Shown here: in pieces, positions 1 through 12,510 of the stretch
Layout: every line of letters starts with the position of its first letter
How positions within the stretch are numbered: the stretch's first letter is position 1
NCBI GenBank assembly: GCA_015143295.1
Contig: CM026571.1
Span: forward strand, 28,424,505 to 28,488,504
DNA from: Tetracentron sinense
Taxonomy: Eukaryota > Streptophyta > Magnoliopsida > Trochodendrales > Trochodendraceae
DNA: 64,000 nt
Direction of reading: 5' to 3'
Position numbers and translations under genes: made by a program
The notes under the pieces: generated by a model
Databases searched by the model: none
Told to the model about the DNA's origin: nothing
The model's input: the letters and a program-made list of their open reading frames with translations, nothing else

Positions 1-1432
1 ATTTTGGCATGGGCCTTTCTAGCTTTAGTTGCCCTTGCGTTAGGTGGTGTCCTTGATCTTAGGCGGAGTAGATCAAGTTGAAGGAGAATTTGTACTAAAC
101 TCGAAGAAAGAGTTTCATTTTAGTTGAGGGGAAGCCTTATTTTCAATTAGTTATATTTTGTTCTCTTGCTCGATTGTCCCCATTGTCTGCTTTTGCTAGA
201 TTGTATTGTGGTTGCCTTGATATTACTTGCATTTTAAAACTGATATTTTTTGTGATAGACTCTTTGCTTACCTTTGGCATTTCATACCAAAAAGAGGCAG
301 AATGTTAGGGTATTTGTCGCTAGTTCAGTAAATTCCTAATGATAACTGTTTATTGTTAATTGCTATATTTTTCATACATGCTTCATTGGTGTTGTTAGCA
401 TGTGCAAGTGCATGTTTACAGCAAATAGATCTTATATGACAAGAGCTTAAATGTTTATAATTTAGGTTATAATTTTTCAATTGGTGTCATGTATCTTTTG
501 TTGGAGTCATGTAATGACCTAATTCACCATTTAATGTGTTTGAGTGAGTTTGTGTCGTGATATGTATTTCAGTATGTGTTTTGTCACAAAATTGCCAAAT
601 GGGGAGATTGTAAAGTCCATATTTGGTATTGCGTATTTCTGTGTCAAAACAGAGTCGAGTCATGTATCTTGTGTCCTTGCCTATAAGTATGAAGACTAAA
701 GAAGATCAACTGAAGACATTCCGATCATCGTCTTCGTCTCACTCAGTAGGATGTTAAGTGACCTAGATATCAGTATACCTTAGGAGAAATTTACTTAGAA
801 TAATCAATATACCGTAGGTGACTAGTTACTTGACAGTTTAAAGGATTTCCAGTCAAAAGAGCAAAAAATAAGAAAATCTGAAGTTGGGCGTTCGGACAGA
901 CAGGGGCTTGATCGAACAGTTATGCATAAAATGCAAAATAGTAGCTTGATAGGCTATCGGTTCGATAGGGCGTTCGAACGGAGCCCAAGTCTCTTCGAAC
1001 GGACCCAAGCCATTTAAACGGCCTACGCAAAAATAGTTTCCTACTTAAGCAATAATTATGTTTTTGGCTTCCCTGTATATTGGTTTGTTCCTCAGAACAA
1101 ACTCAAGAGTTTTGAGAGAGCTTTATTGTGATCATTAGAGTTTCCAAAACCTATTTTCTTCTCCCCTCCACCCTAGAGATTGCAAGTCATTGATTCTACA
1201 TTGCTTGCTTGATTATTCGAATTGTTGGGAATTCATATAGGGTTTGTTAATTGAACAACCATCAACTCATTTTGTTTAAGAACACTTGGTCGGAGTAATC
1301 CGAAGCCTTCGATGAAGGAGATCAATCCAAAGAAGATCGTGGTTTTGGTCGGAGAAATCCGAAGCTGTCATTGACCGAGATCGATCGAAAGATCGTGATT
1401 TTTGAAGATCTAGGATAAGCACAGGTTGCTGT
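1..1432 (+). mobile_element. 3' end of a Ty1/copia-like (SIRE-type) retrotransposon, truncated
   Basis: There is no coding frame here. Two places (about 285-310 and 580-610) show the 'cannot-translate then purine-rich GGGGAGATTG' tail typical of the non-coding 3' region of SIRE-like copia elements. A polypurine tract at 600-608 is followed by TGTAAAG at 609, the likely start of the 3' LTR. The LTR runs rightward with a CG-palindrome cluster (about 885-1020) and two copies of a 'GGTCGGAG..AATCCGAAGC' motif near 1290 and 1350. It is cut off at 1433, where another LTR begins. Assignment to SIRE-type is by layout only. Confidence 0.5.
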
Positions 1433-2150
1433 TGTAGAGACCTGAATTTCTTTTCGTGTCCCACTCTTCAAGGGCATTCTAGTCTTTTAGACTTATTTAT
1501 GTATGTGTTTAAGTGTTAATTAATGTTGTGGTGTTAAGGGTTTAAAACAATTAACCAAGGTAAGAAGGAAAGCAAAAAAAAGGAAGAAAAATAGGAAAAA
1601 CAGCACAGCCGGTCGACCGACTATATGAAAAAGGGCAAAACAGTGGGTTGTGACCACAGCTGGACCAAGTTACTATTATTTCTTTTTCCGCCCTCATGTT
1701 AAGCTTCTTGGTTATCGACTGTCAGTCTGATTTTCCCTTCGAGCTCAGGCCCATTCTCGTTCCCAATAATCTCCATGAAAAGACTACCATGATTTCCAAA
1801 TGAACTGAGGTTGATCAACCCCAACCCCAGTCGATCAACTGTATTAAAAAAATGAAACAGTGGGTTTGCGACCCCAGGCGATCGGCCACCCCTTCTGGCC
1901 GGTTGACTGCCCATCTTAGAACTTGGGTTTAAAATCCATTTTGAGAGATTTTTAAGCGCATTTTGGGTTTTTCTTCATCGTAGGTCTATATATAGCTTTC
2001 TAATTCAGGGGTTTGAGATCTCAAAATCTCTAAAACCTTAATTTGACAAAGTAGAAGAGAAACCTAGGGTTTCTAAGTGTTGACTTGCTTGTGCAGGACG
2101 AAATTGCTTGGAGATTGCAAGAAAACCTTGGAAATCTGTTGCCCAGATAA

Positions 2151-3510
2151 TGGACCCTAGAGGGGAGGGTGAATAGGGTTTATGGCAATTTAAAATTTAG
2201 GTTAAGTGATTTTTGCAGAATTAAAAATTAATCACTAATGCTACCAACAAATAAACAGTAATGCAAAGATAGAGAGAGAGTCAGAGATACCAGACACACA
2301 ATATGTTATCAGGGGTTCAACAACTTGCCTACGTCCCTGTCTTTAAGCTTCCCGCTTTAAGGATTTTCACGATTCTAATAATCGCACTCTTCTTTACGGG
2401 TAGAGAGCAAGCCTTTACAATCCTTTTGCAGGCTTAGGAATAACCTTTTACAATCCTTTTGATAGGCTAAGGAATAACCTCTTCAAGAGAAACTCTCTCT
2501 TGGGAATAAGAAGACTCTCTTCTCAAATGGTGCAAGAATCCTTGATTCTTGACTTTCAGCAATTATAGAAATTGAGTGGATTTAAAATCCAAATTTGAAA
2601 GCTCCTAACTAAGTTAGATAAGAATGGAAAACAAGACTAACAATGTCTCAAGATTGATTGGAATTGAATGCTCAAAGAGAGAGGGATTTGGATTCAAAGA
2701 ATTTAATGCAAAAACAGAGTAATGATTGCTTGAAGGTTGTGAGTGATGAATAAGTAATAAAACAGTGTTAGAATCTCTTAGTTAATTTCTTTTGTTCATT
2801 AATCATCTCTATTTGTAGTTGAGCAATCAATATGGCCGTTGGGGATAGCATTTAATGTGGACTAGCCATTACATGATTTTCCAATAGGCACTCGTCGACG
2901 AGTGAGTGAAAATCAGGCTTGAGTCGTCAACAAGTGGGAACAGAAGCTATTGCTTCATTTATGTTCTTTCACTCGTCGACGAGTCTCTTGCACTCGTTGA
3001 CGAGTCTACTGAATTTTTTCAGTAAACTCATCATACTGAGACTAAAAAGATGGGAATCATGCTAGGATCCTTAAGCATTCAAATTAACATTATTTTAATC
3101 ATTTTTAGGGCCTTAGATTGATGTCCAAATTATATTAGGTCTCCTAGGGTCTATTTAGGTCAACTTTGAGCAATTCTTTTCCAATGTGTTGGGGACTTTT
3201 ACAAGGTCATAGATATTCTTTAGCTAAGACACTAGTCTTCATTGAGAGATGATCTTCATTCTTGATTTGAGGAGCTTCATTCTTGATAGATCTTCATGCA
3301 TTGTCTTGAGCTTTTGAAGCTTTTTCCTTTGAAGGACTTGTACTTGAACTTTGATCTTGATGATCTTGAATGGTTGAGCTCTCCAATTCTTTGTGACTTG
3401 AAAAAAATAATCTTAATACTCTAAAATTTCACATTCTAAATGGAAGAATTAGTATCATAAAGTTCATTCCATTATTGTGTTATCATCGAAACCATTTAGG
3501 GTATTTAGAG
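2151..3510 (-). mobile_element. Solo LTR of a SIRE-like copia element, nested in the gypsy LTR
   Basis: Read on the minus strand it begins near 3510 with the 'TTTCGATGATAACAC' type sequence and ends near 2151 with 'CACCCTCCCCTCTAGGGTCCA', the form that precedes the primer site in SIRE-like copia elements. No coding sequence lies inside. It carries several copies of CACTCGTCGACGAGTG (2889-3005). The right border is uncertain by some tens of bases because I found no clean target duplication. GATAA precedes the left border. Confidence 0.5.
2889..3005. repeat. Cluster of CTCGTCGACGAG palindromes
   Basis: The palindrome CACTCGTCGACGAGTG occurs at 2889-2904, followed by a decayed copy near 2922-2937, a copy at 2970-2984 and a copy with one change at 2991-3005. 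Each is self-complementary around a central TCGA. The cluster lies inside the nested SIRE-like LTR. Confidence 0.8.
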
Positions 3511-5011
3511 TTGTAACTTTGAGGCTAACAAAATCAACCTCAAGTCTTCTTGGGAGCATTTTGGATCCAAGGGAACGTTCCTAAAGGTCGATATGCCTTT
3601 TAACTTCACTCCATTATGTAATCTCTATGCTTAAGTATGTTTGACTAAGAGTTTTCTTGCATGATTTTTAAGGAAATTGATATATAATTATAAAATGGAG
3701 TTTCTACTCATGATATGAGGATTTTGGCATATGTTTAAGATGTTGGAAAATAATGGTTTAAGCTTATTGGTTAGTTAATTGATGAATTGTTGAAAATGGT
3801 GGAAGGGAAATGATGATCGATTGGAGATGGATAGTTATGAGATTGAGATATATGTCTATGGTGATGTATGCTTGGAATGAAGGATGGAGTATATGAATTG
3901 GAGGAAGGGTGTTTGTTTTATTTATGAATGAAAATTAAATGAGTTTAATGTTAAGAAATGTATTATGAAAATGAATGAATTATGCTGAGAATTTTAGTTA
4001 TGATTCTTATGCTAAATTATGTTAAAATGTTAATAATGCTTCTCGTGTTAAAATATGACCTATTTATGTTAAAATGTTAATGTGGTTGGTATTCGGGTTA
4101 GCCAAAACTTAGAGGGAAGTCTTCCAGACTGGGAATTCTCTAACCATTTGGTATGAGACGTTATGGTGGAGTTTACATGGTTGGAGATCGGAACCTAAAG
4201 GATAACCTACTCGAATGTCAATTGTGACACTAAAGTACACATTCACTTGCATGGTAAGTCTTTAAGCCTCATGAGTTCACATGTCTCACAAGCATGCATG
4301 CATGACTCGAATATCTCACAAGCTCATAAGTATTGGTCCGCGGAAGGGACAGAGAATCTCATAAGAAATATCTCGCAAGCTCATAAGAACATGCATCATG
4401 TAAGATTAAGTCTAAGAGTCTCTCAGGCTCACAAGTCTACATGAGTCAAGATGAAAATATGATATGTCTCGCATGCTCTTATGCACTCTGATTATAGGTT
4501 TACAAAAATTTTATGTTATTGAATATGTTCAAATGACATCATGTTGCTGGTTAGAGTGCTTATCCGCTGAGTGTTTTCAATACTCAGTTGACCTATTATT
4601 GTCGGCAGGTTTAGAGTCGGAACCGATAGCAAAGCCTTGGATAGAGGAGGCGTACGGAGAAGAGGAAGAAGGTGTTCTCTTCACTGAGGAAGTGAGGGAC
4701 CTTGACTGGTCTCCTTACTATTAGGTTTCTTATTTTGCTTTTAAGGAAATCTGTAATAGACTTATGATGCTCAGGTTGATGTTGCTTAGAATCTTTTACT
4801 TTGATTGGATCGTAGTTATGGTGAGTTATGTTCATATGGGTCGGACTTGTGTAGGATGATTTTATTTTATCTATATCGAAATTTTATTATTCTCATTTTT
4901 GGTGACTCGTGTTGGTATGTCTTGTATGTCATGAGATTTAAGCAAGTTTAAGAAATATGGCGATTCAAGGTCCCATTTTGGTCAAGGTGGGATTAGAGGT
5001 CATTACAGAGG

Positions 5012-5023
5012 TGGTATCAGAGC
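5012..5023 (+). other. Retrotransposon primer-binding site (initiator tRNA-Met)
   Basis: TGGTATCAGAGC lies 4 bp after the LTR end at 5007. This is the standard plant LTR-retrotransposon primer-binding site, complementary to the 3' end of initiator tRNA-Met. It fixes the strand and the LTR border. Confidence 0.9.
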
Positions 5024-5126
5024 ACAAGACATTAGTGTCCTTAGGACTAAGGTATTAAGTGTAGGATAAGGGATCTGTCTAACTTAGGAAAGCGAAATCA
5101 AGTCTATGACTTAGGGTGATCATAAG

Positions 5127-5225
5127 TGTAGAGACCCAAATTTTCCTTTATGTCATCAATACGATTAATTAACACTAAATGAACGAAGAAAATAAATCTT
5201 TCCTAAAATAATGGCCCACCCTTAA
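5127..5225 (+). mobile_element. Start of a further gypsy-type LTR fragment
   Basis: TGTAGAGACCCAAATTTTCC at 5127 resembles the LTR start at 1433 over the first 18 or so bases and then diverges. It appears to continue beyond the Helitron at 5709-6000 or so ('GGGCCCAACC', 'ACATAAGTAGAGG'). It could be a diverged 3' LTR of the same element or a different one. Confidence 0.35.
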
Positions 5226-5708
5226 TCTCTTCTTATATATATTATATTGATTTACTTAGCTCATAATTAATTATAATTTACTCTCTAAGTATTGAATACT
5301 CTATAAGAAAATGGGTGTCTTGACATGGTATCTCTATTTGATTCTTATTTTGCGTTTTGTCATACCATACAGACCAATGGTAGTGTTAAAATGGGTCCCA
5401 TTAGAGAAAATTTAATTAAATGTTGTTTCAGGTTGTAAAATAAGAAGGGAGTAACATTTTCTCTTATATGTAAACTTTTCTTTCTAAGAATTAATAATTT
5501 AAATATAATTACTTAAAGAGCTTATTTATTGAAGTAACTGATGTCAATAGGATACATATAAAAAAAATATATCACAAGATGAATAATTATCAATTTTTTT
5601 TTTTTAATTCTTACTTTAAAAGAAAAACTTTTCATCATATGATCATATCCATTTTTTGTTAATTCATTTTCTTTCAAAACCCATGCATTTGCACGGGGTT
5701 TTTGCTAG
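5226..5708 (+). mobile_element. Short non-autonomous Helitron
   Basis: The right end has a hairpin (CCCATGCA-TTT-GCACGGGG, 5680-5698, one mismatch) followed by a T-run and CTAG, then T. Helitron 3' ends are a GC-rich hairpin about 10 bases before CTRR, inserted between A and T. The left end begins TCTCTTCTTATATATA just after A. The interior (about 480 bp) is AT-rich and non-coding, so it would depend on a rolling-circle Rep/helicase from elsewhere. Confidence 0.6.
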
Positions 5709-7119
5709 TTCATTTATATATGGGTTGGTTAAAGTTGAGGGCCCAACCTAAAATTGACCGAAACCAAACCCAAATCAAAACCAATTATTTGGGATTCGCA
5801 AAGTTATTGGTGTGAAGTGGGTCCCACCTTGAGTTACATAAGTAGAGGACTGCTCCCCAATTCTTGCAAATCAAAAAGGGAAGTGATTTAAAACTGTCGT
5901 TAGTACTATCGAGAGTTGGACCATTGGATTAAAAATCTAATGGTGTCAATTGGTAAGTGGGGCACATCATTTAAAGCATACATGATGCCTTTAGATGTTC
6001 AATCCAGCTATTAGGCTCTCGATGGGCTTTCCGTGTTTGGGACATCCGGCAAGGGCAAAACAAGAAATCGACAAAAATGTTTTAATCACTTTCCAATCAA
6101 AAATATTTTATACTCATTGTGGAAGTTGCACATGTTGCTGCTTTTGCAATTTTTGCAAAGGAGAAAATGATTGCTTTAATTAGTTGCAAAGTTAGCGAAG
6201 AAAAGCAGCAACACACACCGTTCATCCAGTGAGAGTATTGGATTCTTCTAGTGGGGCTAGAGCATTCCCGTACAAATTAATATTGATCAACATTCAATCC
6301 ACTTAATTCAAGTTCGGGGTATTGTTCAGTTTGAGTGAAGGCAGATCATTCCCCCTTCCGAAAAGACTAGAAATGTCTCAACGTGAGTAACAAAAAAGAA
6401 ATTTAAGTAACAAATTAGTGGTATCCACACACTCAAACTTCCAAGTTAGCAAGATCAATATATCTACTGAGATGAGAACAATAATTAGGGTAACAGTAAC
6501 ACCAATTCCACCATTACACCCAAAGAAGTAAACATAAGCAGTAATATGTGAGCTCAAGAACTTCATATAAAAATAAAATTGAGTGAGAGAAACTTGTCAC
6601 TTACCACATAAATAAAAACCAAAGAAAACGGATTAAAAGTGAGAGATAAGCAAAAAGAGGAAACTCACGAAGCAGAGATGGCGGTTTCTTCTTTGTTCTT
6701 CGAAGTGAATTAGCTCTTCAGCTGGGAGGTTCAAATGCACATTGAATGATTGCCAAGGTTATACATGTCTCTTTCTCTTTCTCTTTTATAATTATATAAA
6801 CCATATACCGAAATGTTAAAGAGTTTCTTGCATCCTATCAGAATCCCTTGGCCCACTGGATGGTATTCCAAGAAACCTTTATATTTCTTCTTTCACTTCG
6901 CTTAGAGACCATTGTACTGAAATCCAGCCTGTAATCCAACTACAATTTTGCTAAGTTTCTTTCTCTAAAGACAATGGCCTCATGTCCTACCACTGACACA
7001 CAACACTGGTCACCTTTAAAGCGAAGATGGTCTCATCTCCTTTGGCTCCTACCGTGATAATCATGTGGAGTATTTTACAATTTATTTATCTCAAGCAATT
7101 ATTCAGGGTGAGCTAGGAG
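5709..7119. other. Non-coding stretch
   Basis: No convincing gene or named element was found. The first part is probably LTR-derived. The longest frames are about 60 codons and have no recognisable domain. Confidence 0.5.
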
Positions 7120-7311
7120 GCTTCGGATTTTTTCAAGCGGACGCCGGAGGTGGACATGTGGTGATAAAATGGGGAGAGATATAAAGTGGGGAGAAGTCAA
7201 AATCATGGGGAGAAAATGAAATGACTTCTCCCCTATTAATAGTCACATGTCCAATGATGTGTAGATGCCCGATCACCCACCTCAGGTGTCCGCCAGAGAA
7301 AACCCAAATCC
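7120..7311. mobile_element. Fold-back MITE (Mutator-like?)
   Basis: The ends are imperfect inverted repeats: GCTTCGGATTTTTTC...AGCGGACGCC on the left pairs with GGTGTCCGCC...GAAAACCCAAATCC on the right. A second inner pair is ACATGTG/CACATGT, and a third is GGGGAGAAGTCA/TGACTTCTCCCC. AGCTAG occurs just outside both ends (7111-7116 and 7312-7317), which could be the remains of a 9-bp Mutator target duplication. There is no open frame. Confidence 0.45.
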
Positions 7312-7399
7312 AGCTAGTCAGGTTGCATGTAAGATAGTCTATACTAGTGAATACTCCAGGGACAGCTCCTTATTCATCTATCAGTGTCATCCATATCAT

Positions 7400-7560
7400 T
7401 TCATCAAACCAAACATAATAATATATGGCCAGCCCCTGAGGTTGAACTCAAGGGTGGGCACTCAACGGCCACACCAGGACTCGAACACGAGTCACCCCTC
7501 CCCAAAGGGAGATACACTACCACTTGGACAAACCCAGGCATGTTATTGCCGGTCCCTGAG
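7400..7560 (-). mobile_element. tRNA-derived SINE
   Basis: On the minus strand an A-box-like TGTCCAAGTGGTAG (7530-7517) is followed 31 bp later by a B box GTTCGAGTCC (7486-7477). That is the internal RNA polymerase III promoter spacing of tRNA genes and plant SINEs. The sequence around it cannot fold into a proper tRNA acceptor stem, so a SINE is preferred. The 3' end is not clear; homology-like sequence fades near 7400. Confidence 0.6.
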
Positions 7561-7574
7561 TTGACCATGCTTGT

Positions 7575-8251
7575 TGCTCGCATTACACTGGGCTAACCTT
7601 TAAACATCTCATAAAGGGGAAGGTAAAACTATTTTTGGAAATATGTCTTTTACCTCTATCTAAATACCCTCCAAAATAAATAAAATATGGAGCAATTAGG
7701 AGTTTCCGCGATTGACGCTAGCACTCCTTGTTGCAAATTTTTAAAAATAAAATTTTGTATTTATTTTAATTAATAGTCCCTAATCAGTTATGGAATACCC
7801 ATAATCCTATTATTTATTTTCTATTAAAGCCTCTTATAATTTGAATCATTTGTTTTTGAATTTATAGAGAGTTATTTCTTTATTCATTAGGGTTTAAAAA
7901 ACCTTTTTGCCTCTTCCTATAAGAAATACATTCTCATTAAGAGAAGGAGAAGGAAAATGTTATTTCTTTGATATGTAGAAAGAAATATACAGATTTTTGG
8001 ATGTTCTCTTTTACTATTATTGTATTGATTTTTCTAAGCTTTGGTTACCAATACTGTCAAGTTTGTTGTAACCGCCAGTTTGTGAGTGCTCGCTGCTGAT
8101 AGATTGAAACTGTTGAATTTTGTGGGTGTCCATCAAATACATGCAAACACCATAGTGGGGGCGTTAATCACCTTAAGGACAGCGTGTTCAACACATCTCT
8201 CGGTCTCCATATTGATAAATTGTTATACTCTTATTTCTTCAGTTTAATATT
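7575..8251. other. Non-coding stretch left of the solo LTR
   Basis: Nothing is recognised with confidence. The segment 7980-8250 has the look of an LTR or leader end ('TTGTATTGATTTTTCTAAGC') but has no primer site. Confidence 0.4.
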
Positions 8252-9901
8252 CTTAATGTAACGCCCCAAAATCTTATATTGTTCCAATAAGGATTTGCAC
8301 CGTCACATGCATATTCAACTTATCCTAAAAGCATATAAGGCATATAAAAATATGAGATTCAAAATTTCTTTAACATTAAATAGAATTCAATTGATAATCC
8401 CTAAAAATTAGTCATCCAAAATAAATGTCAAATCATAACCATAATTAAATCCGATCATCCCATGTGATCATAGAAATTTAAGACTGAATTCAACCTAAGC
8501 AACATCATTAAAATTGTTTGAGTACAATTCTTTTCAAAACTAAACATAACTAATTCATCAATAAGGTCATCTATATAAATTGCATTCTCCTTCAGGATTC
8601 TGGTTCCTCCTCGTACTCTTCCTCAATCCACGGTCTTGGATCGCATATATCAAACCCTGAACCTACCAAACATTAAAATTTTGGCTGGGTATTGGAATTA
8701 CTTAGCGGATGCAATGTATAATTAACAATGCAAAAATATACATTTTCAATCATATACCAATTAATATTATCAGAGTGTGGAAACATAATGTAATTAATAT
8801 AACAGTGTTCGTGACAATTTCAAGACTCGTGACTCATGCAAACTAGGTTCATGTCCATTCATACTAGGTTAATGCTGTATTTTTATTTTTTACTCATTGG
8901 GAGGAGCACTGAATATAGAGCGTGCTGCAAATTAATGCGCATCTGAATTCTAGAACGTGCATCCATATCCATAACATTTTGGTATTATCAAATTCGTACC
9001 AGGGTCCTAACTCCAAATAACTTTTAAGATCTGTACCAATATCGTACCAATAACGTACTAGTTTTGTACTAATTTCGTACCAATTTTTTATTGTCAGGTC
9101 CGTACCATTCATACCAGGGTTCCTACCAATATAGGTACATTTGTAGACTCAAATGTATAAACTCCTACTGACTTATTATCATATCATGAGTTGTGACTCA
9201 TGCTTGACCGTGATAATGGGTGCATAAATGTATATAATTGACATATGATTTCATGCCATAATTCAGATCTATTAGCAAAATTTAACATGAGTTTGTGATA
9301 CAAATATTATCAATATTGTAAAACAAATGTGAAATCATAAATCTTTAATTATTTCTACAATTATAGTCCAATAGTATGTATATCCTAATCTTCATGGAAC
9401 ATTCAATAATTTTCTTTCATCTTTTTCATTCTTATCTGAACATATATGATCTTTTAACAACAAATCAATTAAAACAAATATCAATGAGTTTTGTTATTAT
9501 TATTCAATTATTTCGGGTAGATCTTTTAGATCTAAACCTTAAAACTACGTGATATAAAATTGTGGGTTTATCTACACTCATTTCAAATCTAAACATTCAA
9601 GGGTTTATTTATACCCATTCTAGATCTAACGATTAAAGGGTTTGTCTACACTCATTCAAGATCTAACAATTTAATTAATTAAAATGCTAATTATACAAAG
9701 CATCTTACCTCACACGATCGCTTCCCTACGATCAAACGCCTGCGAAAGGTCTTGAGTCGTGATCTCCAAGCTCTCTTTCCTCTCCGATTAGACCTCCTTG
9801 TAAAAATCCAAGATTAGCCTCTCTTAGATCTCAAAAACTATTAGAATCCCCCCTCTCTCTCTTAGGTTTTTGGAGCCTTTGGAAACCTAACTCACACGTC
9901 T

Positions 9902-12510
9902 TGTAGAGCCCCGGACCTTTTCACATTTAATGCATGACACTTTCGTTGCCATTTTGCCTTTAAAGAGGTATAATTAATAAATAAGGAAGAAATTGGAATT
10001 TTCAAAACATCAGAAATGTTCATTTTTGAAGTACGAACCCAACGCAAGTTGAATCGTCAAAATCGGACGAACGAGTCAAAAGATATGGCCAAAATAGTCT
10101 GGACCTGCAGGCAATCGATCGCTCGGTTATGCACTTGAGGACGAGCTCTGGAGAGGCACCGGGCATATGCACTTGAGGACGAGCTCTGGTGAGGTATTGG
10201 GCATATGCACTTGAGGGCGAGCTCTGGAGAGGCACCAAGGACGTAGCTCGGAAGGCACTAAGGACGTAGCTCTGATAACGTGCTCTGATAAGGCACAGAC
10301 AACGCATAGACAACGTACTCTGATAACGTAGCTCTAGCTCTGATAACGTATACGTTGTGCATCCGTTGTGCAATAGACAACGGGTACGTCGTGCAGCAGA
10401 CAACGTGTACGTTGTACAGCAAACAACGTGTACGTTGTACAGCTCACGACGGGTACGTTGTACATAAGACAACGGACAACGAGCTCAGCACTATGCACAA
10501 CACAACGTGACAACGGGTTCGGCACCCTTCACAGCACAACGTGTTCAGCACTATTCACAGCACAACGTGTTCGGCACTATTCACAGCACAACGTGTTCGG
10601 CACTATTCACAGCACAACGTGTTTGGCACTATTCATAGCTCAACGTGTTCGGCACTCGTGTTTTTGCAGAAATTTCAGTAAGGGTATTATGGTCTTTTGG
10701 TCGGTTCACTCTTACCTTAAGAGTGTAACCTGAGCCTTTAGGGCTCATTCTCAACACTTAGAGGATTTGGGGGATTAGAAGAGAGGAGAAAGGGTTTCCT
10801 AAGCTAGGGTTTTGCTTTTGGAGAAGAATCAAAGGGGTTTTGAGACCCTAGATCACTTCAAGTCCGGTTTTTCTCCAAGATCACGGCTCAAGCACTCGTG
10901 GAGAGCGTTCCCCAAGCTAGGGCAGCACCTCACGGTCGTTTTTGGAAGGGGTTTCTTCCTCATTTCTTCAAGGTCGGTACTTCTTACTACCCTCCTAGTT
11001 ATAGTTCATCTTTTCCTTTTATTTCTTTTGATTTTCTTTCATTTACACATGTGCTATGAGATGGATGGTTGTGAATGGTGAATGGAGATGGAATGGGCGA
11101 TTGGATGCCAAGGGTTGTGTTGTGATGATTAAAATGGGGAGGGCATTGTATCCATAATAAACACACCTTTATGATTTGAGTAGACTCACCTAGAAAAGCA
11201 TGATTTAGGTTTAAATGAATAATGAATAATGAACACACCATGTTTGATGAAATGCCAAGGTGAATAAAATGAGTTGTAAATTAGGAAATGCATGCCTAAT
11301 AAATTATGAATATTGCTAGGGCCTATGATAGTGTGTTTTCTTGCTTTCCCTAAATGATATGAATATTACATTGCTCAATCATTGATGTTATATGTGTTGT
11401 GAAATTACCCAAATGTCATATTTAAATTTAAATGCAAGTATGTACACGGTTCCCACGAGCACGGCATGCATGACATGATTTATCGAGGTTTTCAAGAACA
11501 TGGTTAGAGGTGGGACATATCCTACGATATGTTTTACCTCGCTTTTCACAAGAAAACAAGAACCAACATTCCACGAGGGGTCTCCCCTCACTCACAAGTG
11601 CATATCATGAAGAAGGGCCTCCCTTCCCTCGCAAGTACATACATATCATGAAGAAGGGTCTCCCTTCCCTCGCAAGTGCATTGCATAAAGAAGGGTCTCC
11701 CTTCCCTCTCAAGGCATCTCTCAAGCGCATCTCACAAGGATATCTCACAAGTGTATCTCACAAGTTACATGATCACAAGCAAGCACGCATGACATGCATG
11801 ACATGACACGTACAACACGCTCGACAAGATCAAGTAAGACAAACACGACAAGCTTTCAAATACGAAAAGATATTTCAAGCCAAGTCAAGTGCACGATGTT
11901 TTCAAGAGGTTTTATCGGCTTTCTACGAAATACAAGCATGATTATAAATTGCTTTACTTCCTTGTATGATATGAATTGTTTCCGTCTAACATATATGAAT
12001 TGCTCCTGATTTATGTATTGCCATTTTTATGCTATGACTATTGGTTAGTATTTGGTACCCGCTGAGTATTCCATGCTCAACCGTACTTCTTATGTCGGCC
12101 GGTTCTGAGGGAGCTGCTGCTCCATTTGATGTTTGTGCTCCTGGTCCATGGGTGGAAGAGGAGTACGTCGAGGAGCCTTTGGAGGAACCTCCCATAGAGG
12201 GTTATCAGTAGGTGGTGTTAGATTCTGAGTGGATTGGCTGTGGGTGAGCATGAGTGATTATATCCATGTATTTTGGCGGGCATGTCCGCACTTTCTTTGT
12301 TTTGATTTCTTTGTATTAAACTTGGACCATGTGTATATACTTAGAGGTTGTTAGACTTCCGCTGTGTTTTATAGTTATGTTTCCGCTGTCATCCTCTATT
12401 GTATATGCTCTGTGGGTTTTTGCAGGTTGGTTTGTCAAGCAAGTCATGTAAGCCATGATTAGTCGTCCAAAGTTCACTCTAACTCCTAGGATGGGTTTTG
12501 GGTCGCGATA
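9902..12510 (+). mobile_element. Inner solo LTR (Tekay/Del-like gypsy), plus strand
   Basis: It begins TGTAGAGCCCCGGAC and ends TTTTGGGTCGCGATA, a decayed form of the family end 'TTTTGGGGCGTGACA'. Its first 190 bp match the minus-strand start of the LTR at 17837 closely. GTCT lies at both borders (9898-9901 and 12511-12514), consistent with a 4-5 bp target duplication. It carries a 43-bp tandem repeat (about 10125-10225), a palindrome/minisatellite block (10360-10660), a CTCGCAAG minisatellite (11600-11760) and the hairpin at 12062-12079. The open frames of up to 150 codons inside it come from the repeats. Confidence 0.85.
10360..10660. repeat. Palindrome and 28-bp tandem repeat block in LTR
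   Basis: Between 10370 and 10465 the hairpin unit ACAACG-TGTA-CGTTGT recurs several times. From about 10525 to 10655 a unit of about 28 bp containing AACGTGTTCGGCACTATTC is repeated five to six times. It has no genic meaning and lies in the 5' part of the inner solo LTR. Confidence 0.8.

Larger units (their letters stand above)
1433..5007 (+). mobile_element. 5' LTR of a Ty3/gypsy chromovirus (Tekay/Del-like), interrupted by a nested LTR
   Basis: It starts TGTAGAGACC at 1433 and ends ATTACA at 5007, directly before a primer-binding site. Without the nested element at about 2151-3510 it is about 2.2 kb, the usual size for Tekay/Del LTRs. It shares the layout of the LTRs at 8257, 9902, 15371 and 34399: a palindrome-rich part (GGTCGACCG, 1610-1910), a 'CTCACAAG' minisatellite (about 4265-4440), a CTGAG...CTCAG hairpin at 4567-4587, then a 'GTCGGCAGGT' box. 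Only about 100 bp of internal sequence follows before another LTR start at 5127, so the element body is lost. Confidence 0.7.

Noticed and set aside
7477-7530. A tRNA gene
   Set aside because: A and B boxes are present but no acceptor stem or anticodon arm can be formed; a SINE explains it better.
10020-10472. 150-codon minus-strand frame
   Set aside because: It is composed of LTR palindromes and tandem repeats inside the inner solo LTR; no domain and repetitive residue pattern.
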